Positions 30,131 to 36,884 of a DNA stretch of 36,884 nt are shown piece by piece. Source of the stretch: Neisseria uirgultaei. GTDB taxonomy: Bacteria; Pseudomonadota; Gammaproteobacteria; Burkholderiales; Neisseriaceae. The stretch's first letter is position 1; each line of letters begins with the position of its first letter. The notes below the pieces were generated by a model. That model saw nothing but the letters and a program-made list of their open reading frames with translations, had not been told where the DNA came from and ran no database searches. The stretch spans positions 1-36,884 of the forward strand of contig NZ_CAUIYF010000017.1 in the NCBI RefSeq assembly GCF_962719845.1, written 5' to 3'. The translations under genes were made by a program, and so were the position numbers.

Positions 30131-30522
30131 TAACGTTTGGAGAATTGTTTTGCACGGCGTGCTTTGCGCAGACCCGGTTTTTTACGCTCGACTTCGCGGG
30201 CATCGCGGGTAACAAAACCGGCTTGAGACAAGGCGGGTTTCAACGCAGCATCAAAATCAATCAGGGCACGGGTAATGCCGTGGCGGATTGCGCCGGACTG
30301 GCCGGTTTCGCCGCCGCCGACAACATTGACTTTGATGTCGAAAGATTCGGCGTTTTCAGTCAGAACCAAAGGTTGGCGGACAACCATGCGGCTGGTTTCG
30401 CGTGCGAAGAATTCGTCAACGGGACGGCCGTTTACGATGATTTGACCTGTACCTTTAGTCAGGAATACACGAGCCACTGAACTTTTGCGGCGGCCTGTGC
30501 CGTAGTAGTATTTACCGTTCAT
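30130..30522 (-). CDS. rpsI: 30S ribosomal protein S9 (uS9)
   Basis: A 130-residue protein. Conserved blocks are YYGTGRRKSSVARVFL, GGGETGQSGAIRHGITRAL and the C-terminal tail KKPGLRKARRAKQFSKR, which reaches the P-site tRNA. AAGGA precedes the ATG, which lies nine bases after the rplM stop. The rplM-rpsI pair is near universal in bacteria. Confidence 0.99.
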   Translation of the reverse strand: MNGKYYYGTGRRKSSVARVFLTKGTGQIIVNGRPVDEFFARETSRMVVRQPLVLTENAESFDIKVNVVGGGETGQSGAIRHGITRALIDFDAALKPALSQAGFVTRDAREVERKKPGLRKARRAKQFSKR

Positions 30523-30531
30523 GTCGCGTCC

Positions 30532-30963
30532 TTATTTCAATTCCAAAACTTTGGGTTGTTGTGCGGCATGGGCATGTTCTGCACCAGCGTACACTTTCAG
30601 TTTTTTAATCATAGCGTAACCCAGCGGACCTTTAGGCAACATGCCTTTTACGGCTTGTTCCAAAGCGCGGCCCGGGAATTGCTCTTGCATTTCGCGGAAA
30701 GTGCGTTCGTAGATACCGCCCGGAAAACCGGAGTGGCGGAAGTATTTTTTATCTTCGAATTTGGCACCGGTTACACGCAGTTTGTCCGCATTGATAACAA
30801 TGATGTAATCGCCGGTATCGACGTGGGGGGTGTATTCAGGTTTGTGTTTGCCACGCAGACGGCTGGCGACTTCGGCCGCAACGCGACCCAAGACTTTGTC
30901 TTGAGCATCGATGACGAACCATTCGCGCTTCACCTCGTGGGGTTTCGCTGAAAAGGTTTTCAT
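30532..30963 (-). CDS. rplM: 50S ribosomal protein L13 (uL13)
   Basis: A 143-residue protein with the standard start MKTFSAKPHEVKREWFVIDA, LGRVAAEVASRLRGKHKP, DTGDYIIVINADK and AVKGMLPKGPLG. First gene of the rplM-rpsI operon, with a strong promoter upstream. Confidence 0.99.
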   Translation of the reverse strand: MKTFSAKPHEVKREWFVIDAQDKVLGRVAAEVASRLRGKHKPEYTPHVDTGDYIIVINADKLRVTGAKFEDKKYFRHSGFPGGIYERTFREMQEQFPGRALEQAVKGMLPKGPLGYAMIKKLKVYAGAEHAHAAQQPKVLELK

Positions 30964-30996
30964 AGTGGAAATCCAGATAGATATAGAAAGTTATGG

Positions 30997-31025
30997 ATTT
31001 TAAAGACAGGATTTGATTTTGTCAA
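30997..31025 (-). promoter_or_regulatory. Promoter of the rplM-rpsI operon
   Basis: On the minus strand a consensus TTGACA (31020-31025), 17-base spacer and TAAAAT (30997-31002), about 33 bases upstream of the rplM start. Confidence 0.85.
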
Positions 31026-31105
31026 TCGCATTACCGCGTTACGGAAGGATTTTCCGGATTTCGGCAGACTGCATACTGCTTTTTCGGGCGGGGCGGCTAA
31101 TGTGA

Positions 31106-31132
31106 AAAACCGCATCGTTACGATGCGGTTTT
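31106..31132 (-). terminator. Terminator of the 6S RNA gene
   Basis: AAAACCGCATCG and CGATGCGGTTTT form a 12-bp perfect stem with a three-base loop, ending in a U run on the minus strand directly after the 6S RNA 3' end. Confidence 0.88.
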
Positions 31133-31136
31133 GAAT

Positions 31137-31313
31137 GGGAATCCCCGCGAGAGCCGTTTCGGCCGAATCCGCTTGAACCTTGCTGACAAGGCGGCTGCCT
31201 CGGGTAGTTTCGGGTGCGTCCGCAAAAGGACGCTCGCGCCCACTACTGCTCCCGGCAACCTTAAGCGAACTTATTGGTTCAAAGGAATATATGCCTTCGC
31301 GGACACCGCAGGG
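31137..31313 (-). ncRNA. ssrS: 6S RNA (SsrS)
   Basis: A roughly 177-base minus-strand RNA directly downstream of zapA, the conserved genomic place of ssrS. The 5' part CCCTGCGGTGTCCGCG can pair with the 3' part CTCTCGCGGGGATTCCC to close the long stem. TTTGAACCAATAAGTTC after the first stem and GGTTCAAG on the other side match the beta-proteobacterial 6S pattern, with a large central bubble between. 6S RNA mimics an open promoter and sequesters sigma-70 RNA polymerase in stationary phase. Ends are approximate. Confidence 0.85.
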
Positions 31314-31323
31314 AAAAAAGGGG

Positions 31324-31629
31324 TTACTCCTGCGCCAAGCGGGATAGTGCTTTTTGGCAGGCGTTGTCCATATCGGTTATTTTACGCGCAAAATCGCCGA
31401 TTGCCAAATCGCCGCCGTTCAGGGAGGTTTTCAACAGGTCGTGGACGACGTTGAGCGCGGCCATAATGACGATTTTTTCGCTGTCCGCGACGCGTCCGCC
31501 TTCGCGGATGGCTTCGGCTTTGCCGTTAAGCATTCCGACTGCCTGCAACAGTGTATCTTTTTCTTCTGCCGGCGTGTTGACGGTCAGCCGGGCGTGCATG
31601 ACTTCGATATGGACTTGTTCGATGTTCAT
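31324..31629 (-). CDS. zapA: Cell division protein ZapA
   Basis: A 101-residue ZapA family protein that binds FtsZ and bundles protofilaments at mid-cell. It begins MNIEQVHIEVMHARLTVNTP, has a short beta-rich N-terminal domain (AEEKDTLLQAVGMLNGK) and a C-terminal helical coiled coil (VADSEKIVIMAALNVVHDLL). It follows the ZapB-like gene at a 10-base distance and precedes ssrS, the usual zapB-zapA-ssrS arrangement of beta-proteobacteria. Confidence 0.93.
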   Translation of the reverse strand: MNIEQVHIEVMHARLTVNTPAEEKDTLLQAVGMLNGKAEAIREGGRVADSEKIVIMAALNVVHDLLKTSLNGGDLAIGDFARKITDMDNACQKALSRLAQE

Positions 31630-31639
31630 CCTTTAATCC

Positions 31640-31969
31640 TTATTGCTGCGTTTCCTGCCGTTGGGGGAGGCGCGCTGCCAGTGCGCTGATTTTTTCCCTG
31701 CTCTGTTCGAGCAGGCTGCGGTATCGTGCATTTTCTTCTGTCAGGCTGTCGATTTTGTTTTGCAGGTCTTCTTTGAGTTTGCCGACTTGGACGAGCAGGG
31801 CTTCGCTGAGTTCGTCGACGGCGGTTTCGTGTTCGAGTTTTTGCCGCTCGTGCGCCCGTTTGAGCTCGGCAACGGTTTCTTTGAGACGGCGGTTTTCGCT
31901 GACGAGGGTTTCGAATTTTTGTACCAGCGTATAAACGCTGCTTTCGAGTTTTTCGATATTTTGTTTCAT
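31640..31969 (-). CDS. ZapB-like coiled-coil protein (TIGR02449 type)
   Basis: A 109-residue protein that is almost entirely coiled coil (KLESSVYTLVQKFETLVSEN, RRLKETVAELKRAHERQKLE, DLQNKIDSLTEENARYRSLL). The pattern and position just before zapA identify it as the small ZapB-like/TIGR02449 protein of proteobacteria, probably a divisome factor. It is longer than E. coli ZapB (about 81 residues). The ATG at 31969 (MKQNIEKLE) has AAGG upstream; an in-frame extension runs into the DUS hairpin. Confidence 0.8.
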   Translation of the reverse strand: MKQNIEKLESSVYTLVQKFETLVSENRRLKETVAELKRAHERQKLEHETAVDELSEALLVQVGKLKEDLQNKIDSLTEENARYRSLLEQSREKISALAARLPQRQETQQ

Positions 31970-31985
31970 AACCTTACCTGTCCGT

Positions 31986-32011
31986 ATGCCGTCTGGGGTT
32001 TCAGACGGCAT
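31986..32011 (-). terminator. Inverted DUS pair between gpsA and the zapB-like gene
   Basis: ATGCCGTCTG (31986-31995) and CAGACGGCAT (32002-32011) form a 10-bp stem with a six-base loop 12 bases after the gpsA stop. The left arm is a DUS truncated by two bases. Confidence 0.65.
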
Positions 32012-32022
32012 CTGTTTGTTGT

Positions 32023-33012
32023 TTATTCGAAACGCGCACTGCGTTCCATCAGCCTTTCGACAACCTGTTGCGGGGTCATTTCTTTGCGGATGAGTTGCAG
32101 CAGGGTTTGGGTAATCGGCATATCGATTTGGTATTTGCAGGCGGTATTGAAGACTTCTTCTATCGTGCTTACGCCTTCGGAAACGTGTCCGATTTCGACC
32201 AGCACCTGATGCAGTTCCTTGCCTTCTGCCAAACCCAAGCCGACGCGGCGGTTGCGCGAAAGTGCGCCGGTGCAGGTGAGGATGAGGTCGCCGATGCCGG
32301 CCAGCCCCATCATGGTTTTGGGCTGTGCGCCCATTGCGGAGGCAAGGCGGGTGATTTCGGCCAGTCCGCGTGTAACCAGTGCGGCACGGGCGTTAAGCCC
32401 GTACTCCAGACCGTCGGACAATCCGGTGGCAATCGCCATAACGTTTTTTACCGCGCCGCCAACCGCCACGCCGATAACGTCGGTACTGCCGTAAAGCCGC
32501 ATAACCGAAGTGTTGAGCCGTGGGACAAGTTCCTCGACCCATTCTTGGTTTTCGGAAGCGAGGACGACGGCACAGGGCAGTTGTTTGGCGAGTTCCTGTG
32601 CAAAACTCGGGCCGGAAAGTACGCCGATTTTCTTATTGTCGGGCAATACTTCTTTCAATACTTGGAAGGTCAGCAGCCCGGTATCCTGCTCGAATCCTTT
32701 GCAGGCGGCGAGGATAGGGAAGTGTCCCGCGCCGTACTGTTTGAGCAGCTCTGCGCTGCTTCTCAATCCGGCAACGGAGGTTACGATAAGGACAAGTCCG
32801 CTGTCTTTGAGCGCGTCTGCCAAATCCGCACACACTTCCAGCGTTTCGGGAAAGGGAAAGCCGGGCAGCCCGTGCTTGTTTTCACGTTCTTCCTGCATTT
32901 GGCGGACTTGGTCTGCGTTGCGCGTCCACAGGGATACGCGGTTGCCGTGTTGGGAAAAATGCAGGGCGAGCGCCGTACCCCACGAACCTGCGCCGATAAC
33001 GGTAATTTTCAT
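32023..33012 (-). CDS. gpsA: Glycerol-3-phosphate dehydrogenase [NAD(P)+]
   Basis: Reduces dihydroxyacetone phosphate to sn-glycerol-3-phosphate for phospholipid synthesis. The product is 329 residues. It has the Rossmann motif ITVIGAGSWGTALALH at the N-terminus, VLSGPSFAQELAKQLP, the active-site region AVGGAVKNVMAIATGLSDGLE (catalytic Lys), and the C-terminal helical domain with GIGDLILTC. It supplies the acceptor for the acyltransferase route that includes plsC. Confidence 0.97.
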   Translation of the reverse strand: MKITVIGAGSWGTALALHFSQHGNRVSLWTRNADQVRQMQEERENKHGLPGFPFPETLEVCADLADALKDSGLVLIVTSVAGLRSSAELLKQYGAGHFPILAACKGFEQDTGLLTFQVLKEVLPDNKKIGVLSGPSFAQELAKQLPCAVVLASENQEWVEELVPRLNTSVMRLYGSTDVIGVAVGGAVKNVMAIATGLSDGLEYGLNARAALVTRGLAEITRLASAMGAQPKTMMGLAGIGDLILTCTGALSRNRRVGLGLAEGKELHQVLVEIGHVSEGVSTIEEVFNTACKYQIDMPITQTLLQLIRKEMTPQQVVERLMERSARFE

Positions 33013-33085
33013 TGGTCGTCTTTCAACATATCACTGCCGTTCACTTTAAAACAATCGCTGTTTCTCTGCAAGTGCAGTCAGGGAA

Positions 33086-33117
33086 ATGCCGTCTGAAAGG
33101 CGTTCAGACGGCATTTT
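33086..33117 (-). terminator. Inverted DUS pair after ppc
   Basis: DUS (33086-33097) and its inverse (33103-33114) with a five-base loop, starting 18 bases after the ppc stop at 33135. It separates ppc from gpsA. Confidence 0.75.
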
Positions 33118-33134
33118 GCCCCGATGCGGCACCG

Positions 33135-35837
33135 TCAGCCGGTATTGCGCAAACCTTGCGCCACGCCGTTGATGGTCAGGTGGACCATCAGCAGCGCGTG
33201 CGGATTGTCGGGCTCTTTGCGCAGGCGTTTGAGCATGGCGACCTGCAAACCGTTGAGGGCGTTCAGGTAGGGAATCCTCAAGGCGAGCGAGCGGGCAAGA
33301 CTGCGGTTGTCGCGCAAAAGTTCCTCGGTTTGCAGCAGGTCGAGCAGGGCTTTGCGGCTGCGCCGGTATTCTTCCTTGATCATCCCGAAGATGATTTTTG
33401 CCTTATCGGGCGATTCGCTCAAGCCGGCATAGTTTTCCGCGAGGGTGATGTCGGTTTTCGCCATCACTTGCTCCATATTGGAGAGCATGGCTTGGAAGAA
33501 CGGGTTGTTTCGGGCGTGTCCGCGCAGGGCGGCGAGGGTTTCGGGACTGCCTTCGCACAAGGTTTCCACCGCGCTGCCGAAACCGTACCAAGCCGGCAGC
33601 ATCAGCCGGTTTTGCATCCAAGAGAATACCCACGGAATCGCGCGCAAGTCCTGAATCCGCGCCAAAGTTTTGCGGCTGGCGGGACGGCTGCCGAGGTTGA
33701 GGGTGGCGATTTCCTGAATCGGGCTGGTTTGCAGGAAGTAGTCGATGAAGTCGGGGTGGGTAATCAGTTCGCGGTAGTATTTGAACGATACGTCCGACAA
33801 TGCCTGCATCAGCTTGGCATCGGGGTCTTTTTTGTCTGTCGGGATGCCGGCTTCCAAAGTGGCGGCAACCAGGGTTTCCAAGTTGCGTTGGGCATTGCCG
33901 GGGTCGGCGTATTTGGCAGTGATGACTTCGCCCTGCTCGGTAATGCGGATTTGTCCCGCCACGCTGCCGGCCGGTTGCGCCAAAATGGCTTGGTAAGAAG
34001 GGCCGCCGCCGCGTCCGACGCTGCCGCCGCGTCCGTGGAACAGGCGCATACGGACACCGTATTTTTTGAAGAGTTCGACCAAGCCCAATTCCGCCTGATA
34101 GAGGCACCAGGAGCTGGTAACGTAGCCGCCGTCTTTGTTGGAGTCGGAGTAGCCGAGCATAATTTCTTGGATGTTGCCCCGGCTTTCGAGCAGTGCGCCG
34201 TACCAGTCGAGGCGGAACATGGTTTCCATCACCGGGCAGGCGTTTTCCAACGCTTCGATGGTTTCAAACAGCGGCACGATATTGATGCGGCTTTTTGGTT
34301 TGCCGTTTTCCACCGCCAACAGGCCGCTTTCTTTCAGCAGCAATGCCAAGGCGAGCAGGTCGCCGGGTTGTTCGCAGTTGGAAATAATGCTTTGGGTTAC
34401 GGCATCTTCGCCGAATTCGTCTTTGATTTTGCGCGCTTCGTTGAAAATCGCCAGTTCGTGGCGGGTATGGTCGCTGTATGTGATGAACGGGCTGTACAGC
34501 GGGCGTTGATGGCTCAATTCGCGCAACAGAGCGGCTTGTTTTTGCTCTTCGTTCAGGCTGTTGTAGTCTTCCAAGCCTGCGTGTTGGAAAAGCTCGGCAA
34601 CCACATCGGCGTGTTTGCCCGCGTGTTGGCGCAAATCAAGCGGCATCATATGGAAGCCGAACACGGATACGGAGCGGATGAGGTCTGCCAAACGGCCTTC
34701 GGCAAGCAGGCGGCTGCCGTTGTCGATAAGGGAACGTTGCAATTTTTTCAAATCATCGAGAAATTCTTGTGCCGAAGCATAAGGCTCGAGAAAGCCGAAT
34801 TTGCAGCCCATGCCCAAACCGAGCGCGCGCGCTTTGCCCATAGCGCGCGCCATGATGTAAGCAATGGCGCGGCGGTAGGGTTCTTCCGTGCGGGCGATTT
34901 CTTCGTCGGGCGATTTGTCGGACAACGCCATCACATCGCCGTTGACTTTGACGCGGCGGATGGAGAGCGGCAGTTCGCGGTAAAGTTTGTCGAGTTCGCC
35001 ACGGTAAAAACGGAACACGGCATCGGCGTGGCGGCGGAAGGCAAAGCGCAGGGTTTCGGCAGAAACGAACGGATTGCCGTCGCGGTCGCCGCCGATCCAG
35101 CCGCCGATTTTGAGGATGTCCGGAACGCGGACATCGGGATAGGCCGTCTGAAAGTCGTGTTCCATCTTGCGGTAGAGTTTGGGCAGGGCTTCAAAAAAGC
35201 TCATCGGGAAGATGGACACGCCGTTGTTGATTTCGTCGTTGACGCTGAGTTTGTGGCGGCGCGTTTCGCTGGTCTGCCACAAACCCAGAAGCACAGTGTC
35301 GATTTCGCGGCGCAGCCGTGCCAGCGCGTCGGCATTGGTGCAGCGTTCGCGTTGCGGCAGCAGCGCGCGGATGCGGCGGTTGAAATTCAAAACGGTTTGG
35401 CGTTGCACTTCGGTCGGGTGCGCGGTCAAAACGGCGGTAACGGACGTATTGTCCAACTGCCGCTGCACCGATTTGTCGTCGGCTTTCCCCGCTTTGAGCC
35501 TGCGGACGGTTTCCGTCAGGCTGCCTTCTGCTGCGTTGTGGCCGGCATCTTCGTGGATTTGGCGGCGGCGTTCGTGGTGCACGTCTTCGGCGATATTCAG
35601 AATCTGGGCGAACAGCCCGCAGGCAAGCGTCAGATCGTAGGTCTGCCGTTCGTCCAATTGCGGCAATACTTTTTCAATCAATGCCGCGCTGTCGTCGGAA
35701 GTGGACAAGAGTTTGACCGTTTCGACAACCAACGGCGAGGCTTCTTCGTGCAGGAGGTTGAACAGGGATTGTTTCAGAAATTCCGCGTCCGCCGCCAAGG
35801 CCGCATCCTTCGGATTGTTCAGGATATGCAGTTGCAT
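33135..35837 (-). CDS. ppc: Phosphoenolpyruvate carboxylase
   Basis: Carboxylates PEP with bicarbonate to oxaloacetate, replenishing the TCA cycle. The product is 900 residues. Catalytic blocks are VLTAHPTEVQRQ (His140), GYSDSNKDGGY near residue 561 and FHGRGGSVGRGGGP near residue 590-600. The C-terminus ends RNTG, the universal PEPC end. The ATG at 35837 (MQLHILNNPKD) is preceded by GAGAGA; upstream in-frame starts are not family-like. It uses the PEP and bicarbonate that the PTS and carbonic anhydrase in this window also handle. Confidence 0.98.
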   Translation of the reverse strand: MQLHILNNPKDAALAADAEFLKQSLFNLLHEEASPLVVETVKLLSTSDDSAALIEKVLPQLDERQTYDLTLACGLFAQILNIAEDVHHERRRQIHEDAGHNAAEGSLTETVRRLKAGKADDKSVQRQLDNTSVTAVLTAHPTEVQRQTVLNFNRRIRALLPQRERCTNADALARLRREIDTVLLGLWQTSETRRHKLSVNDEINNGVSIFPMSFFEALPKLYRKMEHDFQTAYPDVRVPDILKIGGWIGGDRDGNPFVSAETLRFAFRRHADAVFRFYRGELDKLYRELPLSIRRVKVNGDVMALSDKSPDEEIARTEEPYRRAIAYIMARAMGKARALGLGMGCKFGFLEPYASAQEFLDDLKKLQRSLIDNGSRLLAEGRLADLIRSVSVFGFHMMPLDLRQHAGKHADVVAELFQHAGLEDYNSLNEEQKQAALLRELSHQRPLYSPFITYSDHTRHELAIFNEARKIKDEFGEDAVTQSIISNCEQPGDLLALALLLKESGLLAVENGKPKSRINIVPLFETIEALENACPVMETMFRLDWYGALLESRGNIQEIMLGYSDSNKDGGYVTSSWCLYQAELGLVELFKKYGVRMRLFHGRGGSVGRGGGPSYQAILAQPAGSVAGQIRITEQGEVITAKYADPGNAQRNLETLVAATLEAGIPTDKKDPDAKLMQALSDVSFKYYRELITHPDFIDYFLQTSPIQEIATLNLGSRPASRKTLARIQDLRAIPWVFSWMQNRLMLPAWYGFGSAVETLCEGSPETLAALRGHARNNPFFQAMLSNMEQVMAKTDITLAENYAGLSESPDKAKIIFGMIKEEYRRSRKALLDLLQTEELLRDNRSLARSLALRIPYLNALNGLQVAMLKRLRKEPDNPHALLMVHLTINGVAQGLRNTG

Positions 35838-36005
35838 GATTTTTCTCTCTCGTTTGCCGTAAATATTGTAAATGTACCCCAAATGCCGCATCCGTGCCAA
35901 ACCGTTCACACTTTAACCGCCCGTGTCCCGAAATGCCGTCTGAAGTTGAACGCCGCCCGACGGCAGCGTTACAATCGCCCGCAACTGTTTTTTCCGAACA
36001 TCATC

Positions 36006-36776
36006 ATGACCACGACCGAACACGACAACGACGATGCATTCCTGCTGCGGTACAGCCGCCACATCCTCTTGGACGAAATCGGCATCGAAGGGCAGCAGAA
36101 ACTTTCCGCCGCGCATATTTTGGTCGTCGGCTGCGGCGGATTGGGTACCGCCGCCCTGCCCTACCTTGCCGCTTCGGGTGTCGGCACGCTGACCATAGCC
36201 GATTCCGACACGGTCGAACTGCACAACCTGCAACGCCAAGTCGCATTTGACGAGGGCGATGTCGGCAAACCCAAAGCCGAAGCCTTGGCAGACCGCCTGC
36301 GCCGCATCAACCATACCATCAACGTCCGCGCCGTCAACGAAAAACTCGACGGCTGCCGCCTGACCGGTTTGGTTCAAGCCGCCGACATCGTTTTAGACTG
36401 CTGCGACAACTACGCCACGCGGCAAGCCGTCAACCGTGCCTGCGTGCAAACGAAAACACCGCTGGTTTCAGGAGCGGCGGTACGCTTTGAAGGGCAACTT
36501 GCCGTGTACCGTCCCGACTTGCCCGACTCGCCGTGTTACGCCTGCCTGTTTGACGGCGGATCGGCTTCAGACGGCATCTGTTCCCTCTTCGGCGTGTTCT
36601 CGCCGCTGGTCGGCATCATCGGCTGCACGCAGGCGGCGGAGGCTCTGAAAATCCTGCTGGATGCGGGCGAACCGTCGCACGGCAGGCTGGCGGTTTACCG
36701 TGCCTTGGAAGGGGGCTGGCAATATTTCGACCTGCCGCGCAACCCCGAATGCCCTGTTTGCGGCGCGGAACGGTAA
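36006..36776 (+). CDS. moeB: MoeB/ThiF-family sulfur-carrier adenylyltransferase
   Basis: A 256-residue E1-like enzyme that adenylates the C-terminal Gly-Gly of a sulfur carrier (MoaD or ThiS). It has the N-terminal LLRYSRHILLDEIGIEGQQK, the ATP motif GCGGLG, DSDTVELHNLQRQV, and two zinc-binding CxxC pairs (CYAC and CPVC). The crossover-loop cysteine region is SDGICSLFGVFSPLVG. MoeB and ThiF cannot be separated by reading; RYSRHILL and CxVCG fit MoeB. The window has no thiS or moaD next to it. An in-frame DUS encodes the ASDGI stretch by the putative active cysteine. Start ATG at 36006 lacks a clear Shine-Dalgarno. The same frame stays open far upstream over ppc, but that part is antisense. 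Confidence 0.82.
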   Translation: MTTTEHDNDDAFLLRYSRHILLDEIGIEGQQKLSAAHILVVGCGGLGTAALPYLAASGVGTLTIADSDTVELHNLQRQVAFDEGDVGKPKAEALADRLRRINHTINVRAVNEKLDGCRLTGLVQAADIVLDCCDNYATRQAVNRACVQTKTPLVSGAAVRFEGQLAVYRPDLPDSPCYACLFDGGSASDGICSLFGVFSPLVGIIGCTQAAEALKILLDAGEPSHGRLAVYRALEGGWQYFDLPRNPECPVCGAER

Positions 36777-36790
36777 AACCCTGCCGCCGT

Positions 36791-36802
36791 TTCAGACGGC
36801 AT
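36791..36802 (-). repeat. Single DUS downstream of moeB
   Basis: A perfect uptake sequence 15 bases after the moeB stop, with no inverse partner in the window. Confidence 0.9.
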
Positions 36803-36856
36803 AAAGACGGATTTGGCGGAACGGTTTTAAAAATTTAAAAATTTACATTTCTTTGC

Positions 36857-36878
36857 AAAAAAAAAAAAAAAAAAAAAA
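36857..36878. repeat. Homopolymer tract of 22 A
   Basis: An uninterrupted run of 22 A residues at the right edge, after an A/T-rich stretch (36830-36855). Tracts of this length are unstable in replication, and in Neisseria they often control phase variation when near a promoter. The gene it may serve is outside the window. Confidence 0.95.
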
Positions 36879-36884
36879 TAAACT

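Noticed and set aside
33012..36005. A plus-strand frame open for about 1,000 codons opposite ppc and in frame with moeB
   Set aside because: It is the antisense of a real, highly conserved gene with strong third-position G/C bias, which suppresses stops on the other strand. Its residues (many Gly, Arg, His, Phe, Gln) match no family. Only the part from 36006 is a gene.

Overview
The window is chromosomal DNA of a Neisseria species of the meningococcus/gonococcus/lactamica group. The main evidence is dozens of copies of the 12-base DNA uptake sequence (DUS) ATGCCGTCTGAA, both within genes and as inverted pairs after them. Five dRS3 repeats (ATTCCC-N8-GGGAAT) and typically neisserial genes (periplasmic ATP-dependent DNA ligase, petABC, an incomplete PTS, ppc) agree. 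G+C is about 50-55% except in one small AT-rich island.

Layout. 1-172: leader (boxA) and strong promoter of an rRNA operon that runs left out of the window. 173-6425 (minus): an RluA-type pseudouridine synthase, coaD, a Bax-inhibitor-1 protein, yggX, rlmH, rsfS, nadD, a beta-carbonic anhydrase and a ThiP-like ABC permease. 6658-8328 (minus): thrB and ubiG. 8493-11889 (plus): an aromatic amino acid permease, gmhB, plsC and a YgjP-type metallopeptidase. 11890-12921: no intact gene, but five dRS3 repeats around a broken IS110/Piv-type transposase. 12922-15050 (minus): thiC with a TPP riboswitch leader and its promoter. 15122-17243 (plus): initiator tRNA-Met with promoter and terminator, a Nudix hydrolase and an ABC ATPase. 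17363-21458 (minus): ptsI, ptsH, an EIIA-Man protein, hpt and ligE. 21548-22180 (plus): a metallo-beta-lactamase-fold hydrolase. 22248-28002 (minus): rmuC, petC-petB-petA and a NIF3 protein. 28132-29061 (plus): metR. 29114-29890: an AT-rich relic of a polymorphic toxin locus. 30130-35837 (minus): rpsI-rplM, 6S RNA, zapA, a ZapB-like gene, gpsA and ppc. 36006-36776 (plus): moeB/thiF-like gene, followed by a run of 22 A at the right edge.

Themes. Most genes are housekeeping: translation and ribosome care, CoA/NAD/ubiquinone/thiamine cofactors, respiration through the bc1 complex, anaplerosis and lipid/LOS precursors. Thiamine recurs: riboswitch-controlled thiC, a Nudix protein of the type that clears damaged thiamine diphosphate with an ABC ATPase directly behind it, a ThiP-like permease, and a ThiF/MoeB adenylyltransferase.

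The most unusual region is 29114-29890. A start-less reading frame that looks like a toxin C-terminal tail ends in TAATG, which starts a very AT-rich 164-codon gene (probable immunity protein). A degenerate Rhs-type DPIGLNGG...NPNR motif follows. The second accessory spot is the dRS3/transposase relic at 12258-12829.
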